From Bacteroidales bacterium (GTDB lineage: Bacteria; Bacteroidota; Bacteroidia; Bacteroidales; Paludibacteraceae): a stretch of DNA of 64,000 bases. The translations under genes were made by a program, and so were the position numbers. The stretch's first letter is position 1. Every line of letters begins with the position of its first letter. Positions 45,841-54,624 of the stretch are shown in pieces. Location of the stretch: NCBI GenBank assembly GCA_015061115.1, contig SUXE01000002.1:225944-289943 (forward strand), read 5' to 3'. Below the pieces are notes generated by a model, which made no database searches, was not told where the DNA came from, and saw nothing but the letters and a program-made list of their open reading frames with translations.

Positions 45841-46281
45841 ATGAAAAGTAATGTTTTTATTAAATGGTTAGCTTCTTTATCTATGTTATCGCTAGGAGCT
45901 AATGCCGCGATTAATGCCCAGACGGCACCTATGGGTATGGTTCTGGTTGCAGGAACAGACTTCTCTGCTCCTGGATATGAGAATAGCACATACGTAGGAA
46001 TTGAAGAAACGACTCAGGAAGGTCTTTTCGACGGTGTTTTTTCAACCAATGTCATTCACATTGATAACGATACTGCAGCAAATGGTGTGGCATGGGATCC
46101 CAAAACAGGAGCCTCTAATTTTCACGATTCTCCTCATTATGCGGTGACTAACAATCCTGTCAAGTTGGATTCTGCCGCATATATGGATATGGGAGAAGAA
46201 AATTGGTATCTGGTTTTCTCTACTCCAGATGAGTCATCAAAAAAGAATCCATTATTCAAATATTCAGCAAAAGGATTCTAG
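45841..46281 (+). CDS. N-terminal part of a T9SS protein cut by an amber codon
   Basis: 146 residues ending at TAG (46279-46281). Signal peptide ~1-27 (NAAINAQT). The mature part is a beta-rich adhesin-like segment (GTDFSAPGYENSTYV, AWDPKTGASNFHDSPHYAV). Reading on past TAG in the same frame continues without another stop to 49164, in mid-domain (YSAKGF-stop-AGSPVSVAIKL). The codon may be CAG changed to TAG. As it stands the product lacks the sorting domain. Other genes here end with TAG, so the codon is not generally reassigned. Confidence 0.75.
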   Translation: MKSNVFIKWLASLSMLSLGANAAINAQTAPMGMVLVAGTDFSAPGYENSTYVGIEETTQEGLFDGVFSTNVIHIDNDTAANGVAWDPKTGASNFHDSPHYAVTNNPVKLDSAAYMDMGEENWYLVFSTPDESSKKNPLFKYSAKGF

Positions 46282-46299
46282 GCTGGATCTCCTGTCAGT

Positions 46300-49164
46300 G
46301 TGGCAATCAAATTATGTAGGTTGATCAATTCTGATGGTAAAATTGTAGGTCAAAAAGCACTTAATGATGGCATATGCACATATGAACCTTTACAATGTAA
46401 GGTTCGTGTCAATTATGATTTTATGTCACAAAACATTCATAAAGACAAGGACTTGTTTATCGATAAAACAGGAGGATGTCAAGAGGTTACGGTATCAGCT
46501 GTGGCTTCTGCCAGCGGTGAGGTTATTGTTGATTTTATACCTCAGTTTTCTTCTTCTTGTTGCGCGTATTTTATCGACTACATATATATATATGGTTCAG
46601 TCGAACCTAAAGTAATAGCACCAGAATCGGAAGTGTGTGCAGGAGGAGAACTATTAAAGTTATCTTTGGACCATGTCTACAAAGATGTCAAATATCAGTG
46701 GTATAAAAACGATAACGCCATTTCAGGAGCAACAGAGCCTTTTTATTCCCATGAGTCTGGAAATAGAACTGGCACAAAAACAACTTATTATTGCGAAATC
46801 ATCACAAGTAGTGGAGCTAAAATAAAATCTAATCAGTTTACTGTAACGGATATTGAGTGTTGTTCTGATGAAAAAGGTAATCCAGTGTCTCGTAAATTGA
46901 TATGGCAGGAGGATTTTGGAACAGCGACTTCTCCGACCGACTATTGGACATGGGATTATTCTATTATCTCCGCACCTAAAAAGGTAAAGCATACGGATGG
47001 TGTCAATTGGCAGCATTCATTACCTGCAGAAGTGGAGCCTCAAGGAGCTGAATATCATTATGTGAAAAATAATGATGATGGTAGATGTGAAGATGGAGAT
47101 CATTTTATTGAAGGCCGTTATACGGTTGCTGGTAATGTGACTTCGTATGGTTCATCTGAAGGTACTCGTATGGGATATGTCGCTTATTTTGGAAATGGGA
47201 GAACTCCTAACGAAAATAAATTAGCCTTTGCCCCCGATCATACATATGGAGAAGATAATAGCAATGGATACGGATGCATGCTATTTTTGAATATTGGTGC
47301 AGAGGCCCATTCTATTATTTATAGCCGTAAGATTGAAGGTTTGTGTGATAGAAATATCACTGTGCAATGTCATATAAATAATTTCTCTGCGGGTTCGGAA
47401 CCTGTAAGTATTTATATAAGATTGACAGATCCACTGACTGGTAATACTGTAAAGTCAGAAGCTGTAAAGAGATATGCAATGGAATCATCTGGATTGGCAT
47501 GGGGTAGACCGCAAGCCTCAATTCAATTGACAGGAACAGAGTTGTTGCTTGAAATTATATCTGAAAATGGTAATGCTCCAGGGCAGACAAATGGTGACAA
47601 AACCTCTCCAAATAATGATGGCAACGATTTGATCCTGGATGATATCCAGATATGGACATGTGCTAGCCCTAATGTAAATCTGTATTTTGATTTGCCTTCT
47701 TATTTAAAGGACACAAAATCATGTGATGGAAATGATGAGAATGGTGACGCAATAAAGCTTTATGTAAAGGAGACTCAGATGATAAAGGCTTTGGGTGCTG
47801 ATGCTTATTATCTATATCAATATACAGTTGGTGATCCAGAAGATTTGTCTACATGGGTGACACTAGGTTCTGCTCCTACTAAAGATATCATTTGGGAGGA
47901 CATAGAGGAAGCTGTAGAAGCAGCAAATCTTTCAAATAAGGATAAGGTTTATTTCCGAGTCGTGATGGGTTCAGAAATTGTTTTGGCTTCTATCGATCAA
48001 GTGTTTTATCCAAACGACCCATGTGGATCTTATTCAGTATCAACACCTATCTTGTTGAATATAGAATGTCCTACATGTACAGAGCCAGCTAGTAAGATCA
48101 AAATCAAATCGGATAAGAAAGCGACAGACAAGAAGAATAAGAAGGATGTGATAGATTTGTGTTATGGAGAAAGTGTAACTCTTTCTCAGACAGCAGATAT
48201 CACACCAGATAAAGCAGACTGGGCTCTTGATTTCAAAGGTTTCGCCATCAAGTGGTTTGAATCAGAGAAACCAGGTTCTATGCTTGGAGCAAAGTCGATA
48301 CTAAATGGTACGATTGACCCTAAGATTGTTGAGTATGATGATGTAGCTCTTGGCGGTACAGAAATGCCAATAGTGCTTTATGCAGTAGATGCAATGTATC
48401 CTGATGGTACATGCAAGACTGCCGATACAATCTATATCAGATTTAATGAAACTCCTGACGCAGAGTTCAGAAATCCAAATACAGAGTTCTGTGAGGGAGA
48501 AGGCAGTGGTCTAATAGACATGACTTTGAATAAAGGAACAGCGTCTGACTACACAATACGCTGGTGGAACGGAGCAGACACATTAGCAACCTATCTTGGA
48601 GGTGACAAAGATGCGAAGTTCTTTGAAAACTTGAAGTCGGAAGAAAGTGGAATATTTACATACCAGTTGGTTGACAACAGAACCGGATGTGCTGGTGATT
48701 TTCACTATTTCGAGGTTATTGTCAATGCCTCTCCTGATGCACCAAAGGATGAAAATATCCAGTATACAATCAATGGCGACAGCAGTTATATCCTAACAAC
48801 GGAGAAGTTTGCCCAGACTCTTGACGCTTCATATAATTTGGTATGGTTCCTGTCGGAAACAGAGCCAAATTCGAAGGGATGTAAGTCAGTGGTAATTGAC
48901 AGATCTGTAGCGACAACGACACCTTATGTATTCTATATAGCCTACAAGGATGGTGACTGCTACAGCAAGAGAGCCAAAGTGGAAGTAATAGTCTCTCCGC
49001 TTGACAATATCGAATCTATTGCCGCAGCCAACGACGACGAGATAGTCAACGTCTACACTGTCTCAGGAGCATTGGTAAAAGCCAACGTCAAGAAATCAGA
49101 AGCATTGAAAGGATTGACAAATGGATCTTACCTCGTAGGCGACCAAAAAGTAATTGTCAAGTAG
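46300..49164 (+). CDS. C-terminal part of the interrupted T9SS adhesin-like protein
   Basis: In frame with the gene at 45841 and separated from it only by the amber codon; the open frame resumes at 46282, and the first GTG is at 46300. It has no signal peptide or promoter of its own. Domains by eye: the end of an N-terminal beta domain, an Ig-like unit (CAGGELLKLSL...VKYQWYKNDNAISGATEPFY), a jellyroll-like region (~200-440 of this part), two further Ig/PKD-like units (GESVTLSQTADIT, EFRNPNTEFCEGEGSG), and a sorting-type tail (NVYTVSGALVKANV, GLTNGSYLVGDQKVIVK). Probably a non-expressed or read-through half of a surface protein. Codons up to ~48000 look richer in T-ending forms than those after it, an impression not measured. 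Confidence 0.7.
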   Translation: MAIKLCRLINSDGKIVGQKALNDGICTYEPLQCKVRVNYDFMSQNIHKDKDLFIDKTGGCQEVTVSAVASASGEVIVDFIPQFSSSCCAYFIDYIYIYGSVEPKVIAPESEVCAGGELLKLSLDHVYKDVKYQWYKNDNAISGATEPFYSHESGNRTGTKTTYYCEIITSSGAKIKSNQFTVTDIECCSDEKGNPVSRKLIWQEDFGTATSPTDYWTWDYSIISAPKKVKHTDGVNWQHSLPAEVEPQGAEYHYVKNNDDGRCEDGDHFIEGRYTVAGNVTSYGSSEGTRMGYVAYFGNGRTPNENKLAFAPDHTYGEDNSNGYGCMLFLNIGAEAHSIIYSRKIEGLCDRNITVQCHINNFSAGSEPVSIYIRLTDPLTGNTVKSEAVKRYAMESSGLAWGRPQASIQLTGTELLLEIISENGNAPGQTNGDKTSPNNDGNDLILDDIQIWTCASPNVNLYFDLPSYLKDTKSCDGNDENGDAIKLYVKETQMIKALGADAYYLYQYTVGDPEDLSTWVTLGSAPTKDIIWEDIEEAVEAANLSNKDKVYFRVVMGSEIVLASIDQVFYPNDPCGSYSVSTPILLNIECPTCTEPASKIKIKSDKKATDKKNKKDVIDLCYGESVTLSQTADITPDKADWALDFKGFAIKWFESEKPGSMLGAKSILNGTIDPKIVEYDDVALGGTEMPIVLYAVDAMYPDGTCKTADTIYIRFNETPDAEFRNPNTEFCEGEGSGLIDMTLNKGTASDYTIRWWNGADTLATYLGGDKDAKFFENLKSEESGIFTYQLVDNRTGCAGDFHYFEVIVNASPDAPKDENIQYTINGDSSYILTTEKFAQTLDASYNLVWFLSETEPNSKGCKSVVIDRSVATTTPYVFYIAYKDGDCYSKRAKVEVIVSPLDNIESIAAANDDEIVNVYTVSGALVKANVKKSEALKGLTNGSYLVGDQKVIVK

Positions 49165-49174
49165 AGACGCACGG

Positions 49175-49420
49175 ACGTGCGTGTCATTCCAAAATGAATT
49201 CACGTGCGTGTCATTCCAAAATGAATTCACGTGCGTGTCATTCCAAAATGAATTCACGTGCGTGTCATTGCAAAATGAATTCACGGACGTGCGTGTCATT
49301 CCAAAATGAATTCACGGACGTGTCTTCATGAATTGGATTCATTCGTCTTTATAAAATAAATTCGTACATGTCATTGCAAAATGAATTCGTACGTCTTCAT
49401 ACAAGAAGATTCTATACGTT
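49175..49420. repeat. 27-bp tandem repeat
   Basis: Unit ACGTGCGTGTCATTCCAAAA plus TGAATTC. Copies start at 49175, 49202, 49229 and 49256 (exact 27-bp period), then 49287 after a 4-bp insertion, then decaying copies to ~49420. Each unit carries CACGTG-like and GAATTC palindromes. It lies directly after the stop of the interrupted gene; no gene is supported. Confidence 0.8.
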
Positions 49421-49442
49421 CTTGGACGTAAGTTAAATTTAC

Positions 49443-49485
49443 GATACGGGCTATTCCACAAATGCGTGGAATGGTCCGTATTTTT
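49443..49485 (+). terminator. Terminator downstream of the T9SS gene
   Basis: Stem ATACGG-CTATTCCAC / GTGGAATGG-CCGTAT followed by TTTTTTT. Confidence 0.8.
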
Positions 49486-49573
49486 TTACATTCCTTTTAG
49501 AACAATCCAAAACAACAAATAGTCATATAGGACAACAAATATCTGTATATGCTCTGTCAAAAACAACGTAATT

Positions 49574-49604
49574 TTTGCAGTTGGATTAAAAAAACATATC
49601 TTTG
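49574..49604 (+). promoter_or_regulatory. Perfect Bacteroidetes promoter
   Basis: TTTG (49574-49577), 19 bases, TATCTTTG (49597-49604), followed ~25 bp later by ATG 49629. Confidence 0.75.
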
Positions 49605-49628
49605 TGGCAAAGACTATTTCACGCAGAT

Positions 49629-50033
49629 ATGATCTCATACATTTGGCTTGTCATCACAATGTTTTTTGGATTACCCAACACTTTCACAAGTGTCTGGCAA
49701 GAAGACATTGCTGTGAATGAGACAGCGGAAGAAAGCATAGTCAAACCGTGTGAAGAAGATCATGGCATGTTGTTTGATGGAGAACAATTGCCATACAGTC
49801 TGTTATTAAATGCTCCAGACACCCAACGTCTAGGCAGTTCACGCCCTACCCGTCCACATACTTTAGGAGGAGGGAAAACCGGAAAATTCGCCAACTATTG
49901 GGAGACAACAGGCTCCTGTTGCTTTTTTTATTTTCTTTGTTTATTCTTTATTTGTGCATGCAGATTTGTACAAAGAAGAATTGCGTCTCCACGATTCTAC
50001 TATGTCATTGCGTTGAGACGCATTCTTTGCTAG
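49629..50033 (+). CDS. Small hypothetical protein with two hydrophobic segments
   Basis: 134 residues from ATG 49629. An N-terminal hydrophobic segment (MISYIWLVITMFFGLP) could be a signal or anchor. The middle is polar (PDTQRLGSSRPTRPHTLGGG). A second hydrophobic segment, CCFFYFLCLFFICACRF, is followed by a basic tail RYY/FYYVIALRRILC-like ending. The tail pattern recalls short Bacteroidetes membrane proteins. A perfect promoter upstream supports expression. Function unknown. Confidence 0.5.
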   Translation: MISYIWLVITMFFGLPNTFTSVWQEDIAVNETAEESIVKPCEEDHGMLFDGEQLPYSLLLNAPDTQRLGSSRPTRPHTLGGGKTGKFANYWETTGSCCFFYFLCLFFICACRFVQRRIASPRFYYVIALRRILC

Positions 50034-50235
50034 GTGACATTTCCCTATTTAAGAATCTGTTTGTTTTTTCATAGTCTGATTCTTCTGTTGAAACATGAGG
50101 ATTACAAAGGACGGGACATCATGGTTCTCTCTTCTTTGCAAGCCCCACAGTGTGGATTTTGACAACAAAAAAACTTGTAACAGATTTGTAAGAGAAAGAG
50201 GAATACTATTAAAACCAATCAAAGAAACAATCAAA

Positions 50236-50634
50236 ATGGCAAATATTAAAAGTTTGCAGATGTGGGAAAACATCTGTAGTGACAATCGTATCAATGTATG
50301 CAAGTCGTTCTTCGGCTTGTTGAGCACAGTAAAATATGCACCGACAGGAAGTGTCATAGAAGCCAAAAGGGTAAAATTAAGTATCCCAGACGGACAACGT
50401 TTGCACCGTATTTTGCAAGCGACTCGTGACAATCTATCAAAGGTCGCAGAAAACTTCCGTATCAATGACACTCCTAATGGCAATTATATGTTGGAGGCCT
50501 GTGTTTCGCAGGACGCGTCGTATGCAGTAATGCATTTATTGCAATATAAGCAATCAGATTACGAATACAAGCCCGTCTCAGATGTCATAATCTATGAGGG
50601 GGAAGACGCGAAGATCATTAATCAGTTATTCTAA
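50236..50634 (+). CDS. Conserved Bacteroidales hypothetical protein
   Basis: 132 residues from ATG 50236. The frame is open to 50095, but the extension has odd composition, and I recall homologues that begin MANIKSLQMW. Recognisable pieces: CKSFFGLLSTVKYAP, PDGQRLHRILQATR, GNYMLEACVSQDASYAVMHL and LLQYKQSDYEYKPVSD (overlapping quotes). Cytoplasmic, no known motif. It stands alone before a terminator. Confidence 0.7.
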   Translation: MANIKSLQMWENICSDNRINVCKSFFGLLSTVKYAPTGSVIEAKRVKLSIPDGQRLHRILQATRDNLSKVAENFRINDTPNGNYMLEACVSQDASYAVMHLLQYKQSDYEYKPVSDVIIYEGEDAKIINQLF

Positions 50635-50636
50635 AC

Positions 50637-50680
50637 AAGCAGTCCGCCGTCGGACAATACGTGGCGGCGGGCTTTTAATC
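50637..50680 (+). terminator. Terminator
   Basis: GC-rich stem AGTCCGCCG / CGGCGGGCTT with a TTTT run, directly after the stop codon at 50634. Confidence 0.75.
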
Positions 50681-50710
50681 TCGTCTCTTTAATTCTAATT
50701 ACTATTTACT

Positions 50711-52165
50711 ATGACTTTGACACCAGAGAATATTGTTTTTATAGGAGCCATACTCGTCTTTGCAAGTATTTTCATCAGCAAATGGGGATATCGTTTTGGC
50801 ATCCCCACTCTCCTACTCTTTCTTTTCACAGGCATGCTTTTCGGTGTTGACGGACTAGGATTGGAATTTGACAGCCATGAGAACGCCCAGTTAATCGGAA
50901 TGCTCTCACTCAGTGTCATCTTGTTCTCAGGAGGAATGGACACTAAGTTCCATGACATAAAACCGATATTATCACAGGGGCTCGTGCTTTCCACAATTGG
51001 AGTCATGCTGACGACGGGAATAACAGGTTTGTTCATATATCTAATGTCAGAATGGACAAGTCTCAGCATCGGATTGTCATTGCCACTTTCCATGTTGTTG
51101 GCAGCCACTGTATCGTCAACAGATTCCGCATCTGTTTTTAATCTTTTACGTTCGCAACGTATTGGGCTGAAATATAATCTACGACCCACACTTGAGTTGG
51201 AGAGTGGATCAAACGACCCGATGGCATATGTTCTCACAATCGCTTTAGTACAGGCAATCATATCAGCGGATCAGTTTTCCGGATGGGGATTAGCTTTGGA
51301 AATCTTGATTCAACTAGTGGTTGGAGGATTATTGGGCTACATACTCGGACATGCCTCTGTTTGGATTGTGAACCATATCAACCTGCCAAATTCATCACTC
51401 TACTCCGTATTGGTGTTGAGCATGATCTTCATAATATTCACCCTTACAGACCAGTTGAAAGGCAATGGATATCTGGCTGTATATGTGGCAGGACTTGTAG
51501 CAGGAAACAACAGACTGTTATACAAAAAGGAGATGAACGCATTCATGCAAGGAGTCACATGGCTTTTGCAGATCGTAATGTTTATCACTCTTGGACTGCT
51601 TGTCAATCCGCATGAGATGTGGAGTGTTCTGCCAGTCGCCATTGCAATCGGACTATTTATGATGTTCGTATCGCGTCCTGCGGCAATTTTTATTTGTCTA
51701 GCCCCATTCAACATACCTGCAAAAGCAAAACTATTTTTGTCGTGGGTCGGGCTTCGTGGAGCAGTGCCTATAATCTTTGCGACATATCCAGTGATCGCAG
51801 GAATTGAAAACGCATATTTCCTTTTCAATGTTGTATTTGTCATCACTCTCCTATCTCTATTGCTGCAAGGAACCACGATTACAGCATGTGCCCACTGGTT
51901 GGGATTATCCACCGTCGAACCTAAAGACGGGAATGATTTTGGCATTGAGCTTCCAGAAAAATTAGAGTCGCAACTCTCAGAAATGATAATGACAGAGGAT
52001 GACTTCACTAATGGCAATCGTCTCTCTGACATGAAATTTCCAGAAGGTATGCTTGTGATGATGGTGAAGCGAGGCGATAGTTTCATTGTGCCAAATGGCA
52101 AACTGGAGTTGCGTGTGGGCGACAAGTTGTTGACCATTGAGCGTCAGAAAAAGGTGATTTCATGA
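50711..52165 (+). CDS. Potassium/proton antiporter (CPA1 family, NhaP2/CvrA-like)
   Basis: 484 residues. About 12 transmembrane helices. Motifs: LLLFLFTGMLFGVDGLG, SVILFSGGMDTKF, AATVSSTDSASVFNLL, LELESGSNDPMAYVLT (the functional Asp in NDP) and WVGLRGAVPIIFAT. A C-terminal TrkA-C domain ~405-484 (GMLVMMVKRGDSFIVPNG) senses ligand in the cytosol. It exchanges K+ (or Na+) for protons to set cell pH and K+. Single gene between terminators. Confidence 0.9.
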   Translation: MTLTPENIVFIGAILVFASIFISKWGYRFGIPTLLLFLFTGMLFGVDGLGLEFDSHENAQLIGMLSLSVILFSGGMDTKFHDIKPILSQGLVLSTIGVMLTTGITGLFIYLMSEWTSLSIGLSLPLSMLLAATVSSTDSASVFNLLRSQRIGLKYNLRPTLELESGSNDPMAYVLTIALVQAIISADQFSGWGLALEILIQLVVGGLLGYILGHASVWIVNHINLPNSSLYSVLVLSMIFIIFTLTDQLKGNGYLAVYVAGLVAGNNRLLYKKEMNAFMQGVTWLLQIVMFITLGLLVNPHEMWSVLPVAIAIGLFMMFVSRPAAIFICLAPFNIPAKAKLFLSWVGLRGAVPIIFATYPVIAGIENAYFLFNVVFVITLLSLLLQGTTITACAHWLGLSTVEPKDGNDFGIELPEKLESQLSEMIMTEDDFTNGNRLSDMKFPEGMLVMMVKRGDSFIVPNGKLELRVGDKLLTIERQKKVIS

Positions 52166-52213
52166 CACCCAATATTTGACTTTTTGAATATCAGTTTTAT
52201 TTCATGTTTATTT

Positions 52214-52253
52214 TGACACGGATTCGACAAAAAAATGTTTAATCCGTGTTTTT
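52214..52253 (+). terminator. Terminator of the antiporter gene
   Basis: Stem ACACGGATT / AATCCGTGT with an A-rich loop and T run. Confidence 0.8.
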
Positions 52254-52375
52254 GCATGAAATTTATAAATTTAGGCAACGACAAAACCTTTTTACATTTT
52301 TTTCAAATCATTGAGAAATAGCATACTCAAAGCAAACATTTTGCGACGGAATGTTTAACGACTCAATTTTATCAT

Positions 52376-52383
52376 TATATTTG
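52376..52383 (+). promoter_or_regulatory. -7 box of the serpin operon
   Basis: TATATTTG. A TTTA near 52354 is a weak -33 candidate. Predicted start of transcription near 52389. Confidence 0.55.
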
Positions 52384-52387
52384 CAAC

Positions 52388-52477
52388 ATCTCAGACAACC
52401 AAAGTTAGTTAGTTATAATTTACAAAGTAGCAAGACAATCTTGCATAGCGAAAAAATCAAACATGATTATCTGAGAT
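52388..52477 (+). promoter_or_regulatory. Structured 5' leader of the first serpin gene
   Basis: The leader ends pair: ATCTCAGA (52388-52395) with TCTGAGAT (52470-52477). An inner hairpin GCAAGA/TCTTGC (52430-52445) lies between them. The closed ~90-nt fold ends just before the ribosome-binding region. It matches no riboswitch class I know. Confidence 0.4.
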
Positions 52478-52499
52478 ATGAGGATAAAAATTATTTATT

Positions 52500-54065
52500 A
52501 TGAAAAAAAACTTACTATCAGCAATCGGAATTATTGCGGCATGCACAATATCTGCAACGCAATATATGCACATCAACCTACCAGATGGCAAAGAATATGA
52601 TGTGAAGGTAGAGAAAACAGATCATGTGAGCCACGTGAAAGAAGACGGCAGAGTTTTCATCAAGGTTTCCCGTACAGACAACTCCTACACACTTTATCCT
52701 ATGGATGGAACAGAAGTGACATTCGATGAAGAGATTGCACGTATGGATAGCAACGTAGCCAACTGGAACATTCTAACAACAATGATCGAAGGTTGTGAAT
52801 ATGACTCAGCCAAAATTCGAGAATTATTGGAATATGGTAATAATGAAACTGAAATATACAGAACACTAAGAGATTATGAAAATTGTGTTAAAGAAAAGAG
52901 AAATGAGAAAAAAATAGAATTTTCAGACAATGAAGTTGAGATTCTAAATTCAGCGAACAAATTTGCGACAAAACTCTTTACAAACATCACAAAAGAGAAT
53001 GACTTCCAAGACCAAAACTTGGTTTTCTCACCTACCAGTCTGCAGTTTGCTTTAGCCATGTTGGTAAACGGAGCTGATGATGACGAGACATACGCTGAAA
53101 TCACAAACGCATTAGGAAAAGAGAACATGCCACTTGACGAGTTGAACAACATGTATTCAAAGCGTTTGACAAACCTTAAGCTGGTAAACCCTCAAAAAGT
53201 CAACATTGGAATAACAAATGCGGCATTCATTCAGAACGGGCTTCCTATTGGAAAAAACTTCTTGCAAAACGTTGAGGAATACTACAAAGCAGTCGCAAAC
53301 AATGTAGACTTCAATGAAGATTCAACCTACACAGCTATAGACAATTGGGCAGATAAGTCTACAAATGGAATGATAAAAAAACTAGAAATTGAAAAAGACC
53401 CAGCATTGATTCTAGTGTTAGCAAATGCGCTAAGTTTTCAGTCGGAATGGGAAGAAAAATTCGGCCCTAAGTTAACAAAGACAGGCAAATTCACCACATC
53501 AAAAGGTGAAGAGAAGCAAGTGGATAAGATGGAGGGCTACTTTTTGAATAAATATTCAGAAGGAGAGAACTATCAACTCGTAACTCTGCCATTTTATGAG
53601 GATTTCCAAATGAATGTAATCCTACCTGCAGAAGGTGTTTCACCAGAAGCCGCTCTTGCCGAAATTGATCTCGACAATATAAAATATAAAATTGGAATAT
53701 ACGATAATGAATATACCTTACTTTACAACGCACATCTTTATATGCCGAAATTCAATGTAGACACAAAGATTAAGTTGAATGAGGCATTGGAAAAGATCGG
53801 ACTTGAAAAAACATTCATCACAAATTTCGGCAATATTGCTGAAATTGCAAAAGTAGATAAAGTAAGACAACTGACACATTTGGAAATCGATGAAGACGGT
53901 GCGAAAGGAGCTGCCGTAACGACGATCGAGCTTAGTGGAAGTGCTTACATGGATGAGATTGTCAATGTAGACGTGAACCGTCCGTTTATTGTGACAATCA
54001 ACAACCCTAAGACACACGAGGTGCTCTTCATCGGATTGATCAATGATCCGACTCTTGAAAAATAG
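52500..54065 (+). CDS. Serpin-family protease inhibitor 1
   Basis: 521 residues. N-terminal signal (cut near ISA/TQY; IAAC also resembles a lipobox), then a ~90-residue beta pre-domain (YMHINLPDGKEYDVKVEKTD). The serpin fold runs ~150-521: NLVFSPTSLQFALAMLVNGA, NAAFIQNGLPI, LVLANALSFQSEWEEKF and the C-terminal VNRPFIVTINNPKTHEVLFI. The reactive-centre hinge EDGAKGAAVTT begins at residue 465 with small residues, as in inhibitory serpins. Counting from it, P1 is Ser481 (followed by Ala), which suggests an elastase-like target. It shares the pre-domain with the second serpin. No T9SS tail. Confidence 0.92.
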   Translation: MKKNLLSAIGIIAACTISATQYMHINLPDGKEYDVKVEKTDHVSHVKEDGRVFIKVSRTDNSYTLYPMDGTEVTFDEEIARMDSNVANWNILTTMIEGCEYDSAKIRELLEYGNNETEIYRTLRDYENCVKEKRNEKKIEFSDNEVEILNSANKFATKLFTNITKENDFQDQNLVFSPTSLQFALAMLVNGADDDETYAEITNALGKENMPLDELNNMYSKRLTNLKLVNPQKVNIGITNAAFIQNGLPIGKNFLQNVEEYYKAVANNVDFNEDSTYTAIDNWADKSTNGMIKKLEIEKDPALILVLANALSFQSEWEEKFGPKLTKTGKFTTSKGEEKQVDKMEGYFLNKYSEGENYQLVTLPFYEDFQMNVILPAEGVSPEAALAEIDLDNIKYKIGIYDNEYTLLYNAHLYMPKFNVDTKIKLNEALEKIGLEKTFITNFGNIAEIAKVDKVRQLTHLEIDEDGAKGAAVTTIELSGSAYMDEIVNVDVNRPFIVTINNPKTHEVLFIGLINDPTLEK

Positions 54066-54081
54066 CAAACCATTATCAAAT

Positions 54082-54118
54082 AAAATTCCGTCTACAATAT
54101 TGTAGACGGAATTTTCAA
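54082..54118 (+). terminator. Perfect palindromic terminator between serpin 1 and the T9SS gene
   Basis: Positions 54082-54115 form a perfect 34-bp palindrome (AAAATTCCGTCTACAAT and its complement). Its T run is short, so some read-through into the next gene is possible. Confidence 0.75.
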
Positions 54119-54146
54119 AACAGAATACAAATAAAAAAACTAAAAT

Positions 54147-54620
54147 ATGAAAAACTTACTACGTTTAGCTGGAGGATTGATAGCAATGGTCTCCACAACA
54201 TCTGTGTTCGCTGAAACAACTCACGTCACAATTGATTTGACAGACGGAACGAAATATTCGTATCTTTTGGCAGAATCACCCAAAATAACCTATTCAACAG
54301 ACAGTTTCATTGTAAGCGGACCCGCAAGAGCCGCATTCGAGCTTAGCACCGTCGATTCATATCATTTCACAGACGGTACGGTAAGCGAAGCCAAAATTTT
54401 GGGAAACAATGAGATTAGAATCACTTATTCCGACAACAACCACGTAAAAGCAGAGGGATTACAGCCGAACTCTTCTGTTGTTCTTTATTCTGTAGCAGGA
54501 GCGGTCATCAAAAAAACGAATGCATCAGGCGACGGTGTGGCAGAAATAAAATTGCCTCAAACAAAAGGAGTCTACATCCTAAAAACAGACTCTCAAACCG
54601 TCAAACTTGTAAAAGAATAA
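54147..54620 (+). CDS. Short T9SS sorting-domain protein between serpins
   Basis: 157 residues. Signal peptide (TTSVFAE). The pre-domain (TIDLTDGTKYSYLLAESPK, then ITYSTDSFIVSG) resembles those of the neighbouring serpins and of the 36233-36724 protein. The sorting-type domain spans ~80-157 (VVLYSVAGAVIKKTN, LPQTKGVYILKTDSQTVKLV); the PNP motif is absent. It starts 5 bp before serpin 2 and so is cotranscribed with it. Possibly a surface anchor or partner for the inhibitors; that is inference. Confidence 0.7.
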   Translation: MKNLLRLAGGLIAMVSTTSVFAETTHVTIDLTDGTKYSYLLAESPKITYSTDSFIVSGPARAAFELSTVDSYHFTDGTVSEAKILGNNEIRITYSDNNHVKAEGLQPNSSVVLYSVAGAVIKKTNASGDGVAEIKLPQTKGVYILKTDSQTVKLVKE

Positions 54621-54624
54621 AATT

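Noticed and set aside
46279..46281. Amber codon as evidence of a recoded genetic code
   Set aside because: Several intact genes in the window end in TAG (for example at 8094, 22662 and 49164), so TAG works as a stop.
49096..49299. Minus-strand ORF with NDTHVNSFW repeats
   Set aside because: It is only the 27-bp tandem repeat read as protein; the period is a multiple of three, so a frame stays open by chance.
50095..50235. 47-residue extension of the gene at 50236
   Set aside because: Composition is unlike a protein N-terminus and the recalled family start is MANIKSLQMW.
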